Below are positions 1 through 6,173 of a stretch of 18,729 bases of DNA, in pieces. Source of the stretch: an uncultured Eubacteriales bacterium (GTDB lineage: Bacteria > Bacillota > Clostridia > Oscillospirales > Butyricicoccaceae). Location: NCBI GenBank assembly GCA_910586105.1, contig CAJUGU010000073.1:1-18729 (forward strand), in the 5' to 3' direction. The notes below the pieces were generated by a model, which searched no databases, was not told the DNA's origin, and saw only the letters and a list, made by a program, of their open reading frames with translations. The position numbers and the translations under genes were made by a program. How positions within the stretch are numbered: the first letter of the stretch is position 1; each line of letters starts with the position of its first letter.

Positions 1-218
1 GGCAGGATCGGCAAAATTTTCGGAACGCGCGTATCACCACGCGGAACTGCATTTCCGTCCGCGCGCTACGGCGTATGGCGCGGCGGCTTTTACCGCCATA
101 AGGCGCTTCGTACCTTCCTCGCCCCAACCAAATGCCCGATCTCATTTTTAGCCTTTCGACAGCCGGTTGGCATTTCCATCCAAAACAGGCGTGCAACCGC
201 CCTCTTTGTTTGTTGGTC
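1..218. other. non-coding left edge
   Basis: No open frame here has a ribosome binding site or a recognisable product, and no strong terminator or palindrome was found. It is probably the intergenic tail of a gene lying outside the window, followed by the MITE-like element that starts at 222. Confidence 0.4.
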
Positions 219-221
219 TTA

Positions 222-325
222 GAACCTGTATTCATAAGCGAAAGTGGTGGATGGACGGTAGATGGCGCAGCATGACCGCGTCAGCTGCCGTCCAGACGCC
301 GTTTTGGGCTTGTGAATACAGGTTC
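222..325. mobile_element. MITE-like hairpin element with 3-bp target duplication
   Basis: Two 18-bp terminal inverted repeats (222-239 and 308-325, beginning GAACCTGTATTCA) match at all but one position. They are flanked on both sides by TTA (219-221 and 326-328), which looks like a 3-bp target duplication. The interior folds further: 252-261 pairs with 285-294, and 263-268 with 278-283 around a small loop. There is no room for a transposase. A TNA-type 3-bp duplication is known for the IS1031 group of the IS5 family, so a non-autonomous relative of that group is possible; the family assignment is inference. The element ends 20 bp before the upstream operator of the lyase-like gene. Confidence 0.6.
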
Positions 326-344
326 TTATCCCGCGCCGTTTTTA

Positions 345-359
345 CGCAATCGATTGAGT
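345..359. promoter_or_regulatory. upstream operator O1 of the lyase-like gene
   Basis: The core CAATCGATTG (347-356) is a perfect palindrome with the central CG typical of LacI-family operators. The 15-bp string CGCAATCGATTGAGT is the exact reverse complement of the string at 540-554. The two sites lie 196 bp apart centre to centre and bracket the promoter at 430-459, an arrangement suited to repression by DNA looping. The convergent LacI-family gene at 4631-5686 is the natural candidate regulator; that link is inferred. Confidence 0.6.
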
Positions 360-429
360 GAAATAGCCAAAAAAAACATTTCCTCCTTGTTTGCTTTTCA
401 CGAAAAATCTGTATCAAGTGATTTTTCGG

Positions 430-459
430 TTGACAAATGCGCCAAATTAGCCTTATAAT
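430..459 (+). promoter_or_regulatory. sigma-A promoter of the lyase-like gene
   Basis: A perfect -35 TTGACA (430-435) and a perfect -10 TATAAT (454-459) are separated by 18 bp. Transcription should begin near 466, giving a leader of about 115 nt that carries a terminator-like hairpin and operator O2. Such a near-consensus promoter would be strong unless repressed, which fits the paired operators. Confidence 0.8.
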
Positions 460-505
460 CAGGGCAAACAAGTGCATGCGCGGAAAAAATTTGACCGTGG
501 ATCCT

Positions 506-531
506 GCCAAATCTGGTTTGGCTTTTCTTTT
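506..531 (+). promoter_or_regulatory. terminator-like hairpin in the leader
   Basis: GCCAAA (506-511) pairs with TTTGGC (517-522) around a 5-nt loop, followed directly by TTTTCTTTT. It lies between the promoter and the ribosome binding site, so it could act as an attenuator. The stem has only six pairs, three of them A-U, so the case is weak. No clear competing antiterminator was found. Confidence 0.3.
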
Positions 532-539
532 CCCCGGTT

Positions 540-554
540 ACTCAATCGATTGCG
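540..554. promoter_or_regulatory. downstream operator O2 of the lyase-like gene
   Basis: ACTCAATCGATTGCG is the exact inverted copy of the O1 string at 345-359 and contains the same CAATCGATTG palindrome (543-552). It sits about 75-90 nt downstream of the predicted transcription start and 13 nt upstream of the ribosome binding site. It could work as a roadblock or as the second anchor of a loop with O1. Confidence 0.6.
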
Positions 555-580
555 CACCGCACAAACAAGGAGTGAATGTC

Positions 581-3500
581 ATGAAAGGCTATCAACATTG
601 GGGACGGCGTATGGTCGCCGCGCTGCTGGCCGGGAGCCTGCTCGCAGGCGGACTCCCCGCCGCCGCGGCTGCGGACGCCCCGCCAACGACCCGGCTTCAC
701 CTTACCCCGCCCGCGGAAGGCCAGACGCAGGATACCGCTTTCATCCAGGAGCAATTCAACCAGTCCGTGATCGGTTATGGCGCAGCCGGTAACAGCGGTT
801 CCAATGTTGAAGGGCCAAACAAACTTTGGGACGGCCCCGCATCCGCCGGTACGACCGATCATGTCAAGAACGGCAACCTGACCATTATCCCCGCCGAAGA
901 CGCAGGCGGCGCGGACTATGTCGAAGACACGGGCGTTTTCCGGTTTTATCTGCACGACCGCGAGGATTATGACAGCACCGGCGTCCGCTATGACCGGCAG
1001 CGCATCGAGATCAAGAGCCATGACCGTTCGGACAGCAAGGCGGAAAATGCTCCGGCGCTCGCAATGGAGGACGAGATCTATACCTATCGCTGGAAGTTTA
1101 AACTTCCGGATAACTGCTACACCCCGCTTTCCGCCAATCAGGAGGAGCAGCTGGCGAACTTCTTCCATATTTTCCAGCTGAAGGCGATCCGCGGCGGCGA
1201 AAACGCAATGCCGGTCGCGACGTTCACCATCGAAGACAACTACCTGATGTTTCAGCAAATCCCCATTTCCGGGCGCGGCATGGGCTACAATCACATCATC
1301 GGCGACAAGATCCCGCTTAAGGAGATCGAAGGGAAATGGCTTTCCGCGACCGTCACCGTATTGTATCGTGACGAGGGATATATCCACGTGAAGCTGGACG
1401 ACCTCGAAACCGGCCGCGCGCTGATCAACGAAGGCGCGGAGCTCGATACCTGGCGGCGTCCCGAGCTTGGCGAAGGCGCAACCGCCTATGAAAGCGACTT
1501 CCCCGCGATCGCCGGACAGGGCATCCGCTGCAAGTGGGGGCTTTATCGAAAATATATCCCCGATGCTTACCGTTTGGATCCCGAAGCGGGCGGCAACTCC
1601 GCGATCGACGAGGCGGCGCTGCCGTCCTGGTGGAAGGACGCGACGATGTGGGTCGGCGATATCGAGGTGAAGAAGGAAGACCGCAACGCTTACGCCTTCC
1701 CCGCCGCGTTTGAGGTCGGCGACTATACGCTGCCCGGGGAAGGCGAGGATCTGGTCGAACATACAAGCCCAATGGACGGCGGCGTGAACTATGCGGCCAA
1801 CGCCTCGATCAAGATTTGCAGCAAGGAAAACAATTCCCATGACGGGAAGCCGCTGTTGGACGGCAACGATACCACCACCTGGGACACCGCAAAATCGATG
1901 CTAGATACCGACGCCGCAAATCAGGATAAGGTTTATTGGGCGGCGCTCGATCTGGGCGCACCGCAGGATATCAATAAATTCATGATCCAGTTCAGCACGA
2001 CCTCGAACAAGTTGTGCGGCTATCAGATCTATTATGCCGGGGCCGACGGCAAAGCCGCCTATGACGAGATCGTGGACTGCGAGACGGACGACCCGCGCAA
2101 GTTAAACGGCTGGGATGCATGGACAGCCGTCGAAGGCGCAGGCTATCACCCGGGCGTGAACAAATATGTCAAGGCCTATCAGATGAATATTTTCGATGCG
2201 GCAAGCGGTGATTTCGACCCGCTCGAAGAGGTTCGGTATCTGCTGATCGTTGGCGATATCGTTCATGACAACAGCGAGAAGTCCATTAAAACCGCCATAT
2301 TCAAGGCGATCAATACCAATGAACAGCCGGAGATCCCGGCGACGGGCTATGACCGGGGCGAAAACCTTGCATCCGGGGCAGGCGTAAGCCTGAAAGTGTC
2401 GACTTCTTCGGAATACAAAGTGAATGATACTTCGCTCAGCCCCAAGGAATATACATCACAATTCCTGATCGACAACGACGACAATACCCTTTGGGCAACA
2501 AACAGTTCTCAGGTCAATGGCGAAGTCGTATCCGCAGGGTATAAATACTGGGCTGCGATTGATTTGGGCAAAACACAGGAAATCAATCTGTTCCGGATCA
2601 AATGGGGAACCGTATCCAGCCGTTTGGCAAGCTATCAGGTTTTTTACAGCAATGAGGACGCCGATTTCAACAGCCTGGTCGAGCGGAACGGGACGATCAA
2701 TTTAGGCACGGCCAATCAAGTCCCCACGAGAAACCCGATCGAAGAAGCGGGCAGCCAGTGGCAGCCTGCAACCCATCGGGTCGAAAGCAATATTGCAAAC
2801 CATGCAGAAGCCATCCTCCCGGTTGAAGCCAACGCTCAAATGGAAGCGGAATTCAAGATCGAGCAAGGAGATCTGGATCCGGAGCCTGAATTGGAACCCG
2901 GGGACGGGACAAATCCGCCGTCGGAAACCCAGCCGGAAGCCAAACCGGAAACAACCCCCAATGCCCCTGAAGCTCCGGGAGCAGGCTCGGAAACCCAAGT
3001 CATTCCGGAAAATCCGGACACCTCGGAAGGCTCCACCGGCTCTAACGAATCGGAAGTCAAACCGCCTGTGGAGGATTCCGAAGATAACGCCTGTCTGGTT
3101 CCTGAGGCGAACGAAAATCTGCCCTTGCCGCAGGACAAAGAACCGGTTTATGCGGCGCTGCCATCTATGTTTGGCACATTCGCCCGTGCAACGGCTGTAT
3201 CCGATCGGGATGCTGAAATGCCGAGCATCGAAGCCCGTTATCTGCTGCTGCTCTGCGACGTAAACACAGATCCAAAACCGGGCGCAATCAATACCGCATC
3301 CTTTGAAGCGTTCTATGCAGCCGCGACAGCGGTCGCCGTCGAAAGCCACGCCGAAAAGCTGGGCATGATCAAGATGCTGCCCGGACTGGAGAAGGACGCG
3401 ATCCTTTCGGCGCTGCTGCCGCAGCGGTTTTCGGTAAAACTGACCGGCAACATAACGTATGCCCTTCCGGTCGAATGGGATAAGACGGATATCGCCGGTT

Positions 3501-4498
3501 TAGACCCGGACAAGCCGGGCGCCTACGAGATCCACGGGACTTTGATCGTGCCGGACGGCGTCACCCTGGATTTTGACACGAACGCGGTCAGCAAAGCGAT
3601 CGTCCGCATGATCGTCGTTGAGGAAGCGCCGGTAAAGGACGATAACCGTCCCCCGGTCGAGCCAGAAGACCCCGATGGGCCGCAGCAGCCGGGCGGGCCA
3701 GAAGACCCCGACGGGCCGCAGCAGCCGGGCGGGCCGGAAGACCCCGACGGGCCGCAGCAGCCGGGCGGGCCGGAAGACCCCGACAGGCCGCAGCAGCCGG
3801 ATCCGTCGGGTTCCAACAACGGCAGCGCTGGCAAGCCGTCGCGGCCTGCCATTACGCCGCAGGTCGTGCCTTCCGCCGAAACCGAAAAACCCGAAAAATC
3901 GGACGACGGGCCGCCGTCCGGATCGGCGCCGTCGCAGGCCCCGCGCCCGCCCGCCAGCTTCCGCGACGTGCAGCAGGGCGATTGGTTCCGCAGCGCCGTC
4001 GAATACGTTTCCAGCCGTGGTATGATGAACGGCTCCGGCAACGATTTCCGCCCGAACGAACGCTTGACGCGCGGCATGATCGCACAGGTGCTTTATAATC
4101 TGGAAGGCGGCAAGGGCGGCTCCCTCCCGGCGTTTTCCGATGTCGCGGCAAACGATTGGTATGCCGCCGCCGTCGGCTGGGTCTCGCAAAACGGCGTCAT
4201 GTCCGGCTACAGCAACGGGCTCTTTGGCGCGGACGATCCCATCGCGCGCGAACAGCTTGCGATGACGCTTTACCGCTATGCGCAGCTTCGCGGCTTTGAC
4301 CTTCAGGCCGCCGCCGGGCTGTCCGCCTTCGTGGACGGCGGTTCGGTCTCCGATTGGGCGCAGCCCGCAATGAAGTGGGCCGTCGCCAACGGGCTGATCT
4401 CCGGAAAGTCCGGCTCCCGCCTTGATGCGCAGGGGACGGCTACCCGGGCGGAGGTCGCCTCGATCCTGATGCGGTTCTGCGAAACGTTCGGGCGGTAA
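581..4498 (+). CDS. SLH-anchored polysaccharide-lyase-like surface protein with discoidin modules
   Basis: Secreted, wall-anchored 1305-residue protein. The ATG at 581 is chosen because AAGGAG (567-572) lies 8 nt upstream and a signal peptide follows (residues 1 to about 31); the longer in-frame extension from 437 crosses the -10 box and leader. Residues about 60-385 form a jelly-roll region resembling the heparin-lyase-I-type polysaccharide lyases (PF14099-like), with RQRIEIK near 138, HIFQLK near 195 and KWGLYRK near 318. Two discoidin/F5-8C-like modules follow (about 394-585 and 593-913). The second is interrupted by a Pro/Glu/Ser-rich stretch (about 763-860). Next come a Big_4-like Ig domain (about 918-1015), a four-fold 12-residue repeat, a Pro-rich spacer, and three SLH domains (about 1126-1303) that bind cell-wall polymer. 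Lyase activity and substrate are inferred; a non-catalytic lectin is the alternative. It is monocistronic and convergent with the LacI-type gene downstream. Confidence 0.75.
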   Translation: MKGYQHWGRRMVAALLAGSLLAGGLPAAAAADAPPTTRLHLTPPAEGQTQDTAFIQEQFNQSVIGYGAAGNSGSNVEGPNKLWDGPASAGTTDHVKNGNLTIIPAEDAGGADYVEDTGVFRFYLHDREDYDSTGVRYDRQRIEIKSHDRSDSKAENAPALAMEDEIYTYRWKFKLPDNCYTPLSANQEEQLANFFHIFQLKAIRGGENAMPVATFTIEDNYLMFQQIPISGRGMGYNHIIGDKIPLKEIEGKWLSATVTVLYRDEGYIHVKLDDLETGRALINEGAELDTWRRPELGEGATAYESDFPAIAGQGIRCKWGLYRKYIPDAYRLDPEAGGNSAIDEAALPSWWKDATMWVGDIEVKKEDRNAYAFPAAFEVGDYTLPGEGEDLVEHTSPMDGGVNYAANASIKICSKENNSHDGKPLLDGNDTTTWDTAKSMLDTDAANQDKVYWAALDLGAPQDINKFMIQFSTTSNKLCGYQIYYAGADGKAAYDEIVDCETDDPRKLNGWDAWTAVEGAGYHPGVNKYVKAYQMNIFDAASGDFDPLEEVRYLLIVGDIVHDNSEKSIKTAIFKAINTNEQPEIPATGYDRGENLASGAGVSLKVSTSSEYKVNDTSLSPKEYTSQFLIDNDDNTLWATNSSQVNGEVVSAGYKYWAAIDLGKTQEINLFRIKWGTVSSRLASYQVFYSNEDADFNSLVERNGTINLGTANQVPTRNPIEEAGSQWQPATHRVESNIANHAEAILPVEANAQMEAEFKIEQGDLDPEPELEPGDGTNPPSETQPEAKPETTPNAPEAPGAGSETQVIPENPDTSEGSTGSNESEVKPPVEDSEDNACLVPEANENLPLPQDKEPVYAALPSMFGTFARATAVSDRDAEMPSIEARYLLLLCDVNTDPKPGAINTASFEAFYAAATAVAVESHAEKLGMIKMLPGLEKDAILSALLPQRFSVKLTGNITYALPVEWDKTDIAGLDPDKPGAYEIHGTLIVPDGVTLDFDTNAVSKAIVRMIVVEEAPVKDDNRPPVEPEDPDGPQQPGGPEDPDGPQQPGGPEDPDGPQQPGGPEDPDRPQQPDPSGSNNGSAGKPSRPAITPQVVPSAETEKPEKSDDGPPSGSAPSQAPRPPASFRDVQQGDWFRSAVEYVSSRGMMNGSGNDFRPNERLTRGMIAQVLYNLEGGKGGSLPAFSDVAANDWYAAAVGWVSQNGVMSGYSNGLFGADDPIAREQLAMTLYRYAQLRGFDLQAAAGLSAFVDGGSVSDWAQPAMKWAVANGLISGKSGSRLDAQGTATRAEVASILMRFCETFGR
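3662..3800 (+). repeat. 36-bp in-frame tandem repeat, 3.9 copies
   Basis: Units begin at 3662, 3698, 3734 and 3770, and the fourth is slightly truncated. They differ by only a few bases. Each encodes the 12-residue unit PEDPDGPQQPGG, forming an extended Pro/Asp/Gln spacer between the Ig-like domain and the SLH anchor of the lyase-like protein. Near-identity at DNA level suggests recent copy-number change, which would vary the length of the wall-spanning stalk without breaking the frame. Confidence 0.9.
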
Positions 4499-4570
4499 AC
4501 CGCCGGCCGCGGGATCCATCGCGCCTCCTCTCTCCTGAAATGGTTTTCCCTTCTTGATGTCATAATAGCA

Positions 4571-4609
4571 ATACCGCCGCCGTGCAGGGATGCACGGCGG
4601 CGGCGGTAT
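4571..4609. terminator. GC-rich hairpin between convergent genes
   Basis: The arms 4571-4586 and 4591-4609 pair around the loop GGGA, with one extra GGC triplet bulged in the right arm. The hairpin lies 72 bp after the stop of the lyase-like gene and 22 bp beyond the stop of the convergent LacI-type gene. It is well placed as a shared terminator, but neither side has a strong T-run. Confidence 0.5.
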
Positions 4610-4630
4610 GTTTGAGGAAAGGCGGCGCGC

Positions 4631-5686
4631 TCACGCTTCCTCTGCCGCAGGGACGAACGGCACGTTGCTCCGCGTCGCAATGACCGGACGGCAAAGGATC
4701 TCCGTTTCCGGCGGGGTGTTCCATAACACATAGTTGATCAGCGCCTGCGCCGCAAGATACGCCTGCTGGCCGGGGCGTTTATCGATCACCGCATGCAGCC
4801 GCCCCTGCGCCAGCAGTTCCCGGCTCTGCGGGAACAGGTCGGAACCGATCAGCTTGATCTTGCCTTCCAGCCCCGCGTCCGCGACGGCTTCGCACATGAT
4901 GACCGTATTCCGCGCGCTGGTGGAAAAGATCGCCGAGACCCCGTCCTCATGCAGCAAGCGTTCGCAAAGCATTTGCTGCATTTGACCATCCTGCATGCGC
5001 CCGCTGAGCTTGACGATCTCGCAGGCCGCGCCGTCCTGCATCAGCACCCGCTCGCAGCCCTGCATGTCTGCATACTGATCGGAAATCGAAAAGTCGCCGG
5101 TCAGCACGATCTTTGCCGGACGCCCCGGCTGCACGGTCAGCAGCAGCAGATCGGCCGCGATCTGCCCCGCCATTTCGCTGATGCCACGGCAGCAGCAGAC
5201 CCGGTCGGCGGCGGCGCCTTCCGTGCCGACAAAGAAGACCGGGACGCGGGCTTCCCGCCAGCGGCGGTACAGGGCGCGCGCCTGCTCGTCCGGCTCGCCC
5301 ATCGTCAGCAGCCCGTCCAGGCTTTTGCCCTGCTCCGTCCAGGCCTGTTCCAGCGCGCCGGTCAACCCGGCCAGCGAGCGCGGGTAGGGATACCGGTGGC
5401 ATTGGATCTCAAAGCCGGTGTTTTCGGACAGCGCCTGCTCCACGCCGCTCCACAGCCGCCTGGAATAATAGGTCGGTTCCGGCAGGACGGCCGCGATCGT
5501 CATACTTTGCTTGTGCAGCATCTTTGCCATAACGTTCCCGCGATAGCCCATTTCTTCCGCAGCCTTCCGGATCTCCTGCCGCTTCTCTTCGCTGACTCCC
5601 GTCATGCCGCTCAGCGCGCGCTGGACGGTGGACGATGTAACGCCTACGGCGCGCGCGATATCATTTAATGTCGTTCGTTTTGCCAT
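4631..5686 (-). CDS. LacI-family transcriptional regulator 1
   Basis: This 351-residue DNA-binding repressor has the LacI-type helix-turn-helix at residues 5-30 (TLNDIARAVGVTSSTVQRAL), a hinge region near 51-58 (NVMAKMLH), then a periplasmic-binding-protein-like sugar-sensing domain from about 63. Length is normal for the family. The recognition helix has Ser-Ser where LacI has Tyr17-Gln18 but keeps the following Arg, so it should read a different operator. A run of three cysteines (164-166) lies in the sensor domain. The start is ATG with a weak GGGG element upstream, and a promoter lies at 5724-5752. The gene is convergent with the lyase-like gene, whose promoter carries two CAATCGATTG sites, the likely targets (inferred). 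It shares IGSDLFPQ and WSG motifs with regulator 2, suggesting the two are paralogues. The ligand is unknown. Confidence 0.9.
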   Translation of the reverse strand: MAKRTTLNDIARAVGVTSSTVQRALSGMTGVSEEKRQEIRKAAEEMGYRGNVMAKMLHKQSMTIAAVLPEPTYYSRRLWSGVEQALSENTGFEIQCHRYPYPRSLAGLTGALEQAWTEQGKSLDGLLTMGEPDEQARALYRRWREARVPVFFVGTEGAAADRVCCCRGISEMAGQIAADLLLLTVQPGRPAKIVLTGDFSISDQYADMQGCERVLMQDGAACEIVKLSGRMQDGQMQQMLCERLLHEDGVSAIFSTSARNTVIMCEAVADAGLEGKIKLIGSDLFPQSRELLAQGRLHAVIDKRPGQQAYLAAQALINYVLWNTPPETEILCRPVIATRSNVPFVPAAEEA

Positions 5687-5698
5687 GATGATTTACCC

Positions 5699-5710
5699 CG
5701 GATCGATACG
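5699..5710. promoter_or_regulatory. possible autoregulatory ATCGAT operator
   Basis: CGGATCGATACG is palindromic except for one pair and shares the ATCGAT core with the operators at 345-359 and 540-554. It lies just downstream of the predicted start (near 5717) of the LacI regulator 1 transcript, where a bound repressor would block transcription. The resemblance is short, so confidence is low. Confidence 0.3.
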
Positions 5711-5723
5711 TTTTCTTACCTCT

Positions 5724-5752
5724 ATTGTAAATCATAAAACGGCAGCCGTCAA
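5724..5752 (-). promoter_or_regulatory. promoter of LacI regulator 1
   Basis: Read on the minus strand: -35 TTGACG (5752-5747), 17-bp spacer, -10 TACAAT (5729-5724). Transcription should start near 5717, about 31 nt before the ATG. The -35 box overlaps the likely original stop codon of the upstream DUF4177-like gene, so lacI-1 can be expressed on its own. Confidence 0.65.
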
Positions 5753-6049
5753 ATACAGGATGCGTCCTGCCGCGGACGGTTTTCCGGGTCCCGCCCTTCC
5801 CGGCGCATAACCGCGCTGCTCGCGAGGGCGGCGGCGCCCAGCGCCGCGTACCACTTGGACGCAGCCGCCAGCAGCCCCGCGCCAACGGCCAGCGCATACT
5901 GCGGGCCGCCAAGAATACGGCTGTGTAAAAGCCGTTGCCAGCTCCCAGCCGTCTTTGCCGCAATCGTTCAGGCAATCCGTCAGCCGCTCCGGAGCGCGCC
6001 GCAGGTCGCCACACTCCACGACGACCGTCTTGTACTCAAACCCGGTCAT
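5732..6049 (-). pseudogene. frameshifted DUF4177-like small membrane protein
   Basis: From ATG 6049 (GGGGGAAG just upstream) the frame begins MTGFEYKTVVVE and continues to GKDGWELATAF, the pattern of DUF4177 proteins. After residue 45 (near 5917) the frame turns into unlikely Arg/Gly-rich sequence ending at 5732. In the +1 frame from the same point a well-formed segment follows: ILGGPQYALAVGAGLLAAAS, then an Ala-rich hydrophobic stretch and a charged tail, stopping at 5749. The two halves joined would make about 100 residues: an N-terminal DUF4177 domain plus one or two membrane segments. A one-base shift, either real or an assembly error, is the simplest explanation; programmed frameshifting is possible but has no visible signal. 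Function is unknown. The gene is co-directional with the GH2 gene upstream but separated from it by a terminator. Confidence 0.55.
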
Positions 6050-6077
6050 AGGCTTCCCCCGACCGCGCCGCGGGCAA

Positions 6078-6116
6078 AAATCCCCCGCCTGCCCGGGACC
6101 GGACAGACGGGGGATT
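6078..6116 (-). terminator. rho-independent terminator after the GH2 gene
   Basis: AATCCCCCG (6079-6087) pairs with CGGGGGATT (6108-6116), with further pairing inside. Read on the minus strand, the stem is followed by a short T-run (the A-run at 6076-6080). A second, weaker A/T-rich hairpin (6146-6152 with 6159-6165) lies directly after the GH2 stop. Together they end the GH2 transcript before the DUF4177-like gene. Confidence 0.7.
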
Positions 6117-6173
6117 CGCGCCAATGTTTGGATCTTTTTTCTAAGAAAATTGCTCAGACAATTTTAAAGCGGT

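Noticed and set aside
167..361. 64-codon frame across the MITE-like element
   Set aside because: No ribosome binding site, and the sequence is dictated by the inverted repeats.
542..1840. 432-codon minus-strand frame opposite the lyase-like gene
   Set aside because: It mirrors the codon pattern of the plus-strand gene, has no ribosome binding site or recognisable domain, and lies fully inside a gene with clear domains.
3662..3800. CRISPR array
   Set aside because: The 36-bp units are contiguous, without spacers, and encode a Pro-rich protein repeat in frame.
3500..4519. 339-codon minus-strand frame with Arg/Pro-rich repeats
   Set aside because: The repeats are the reverse of the plus-strand 36-bp tandem repeat, and the frame has no start signals.
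4793..5668. 291-codon plus-strand frame opposite lacI-1
   Set aside because: It lacks domains and a ribosome binding site; the minus-strand LacI protein is unmistakable.
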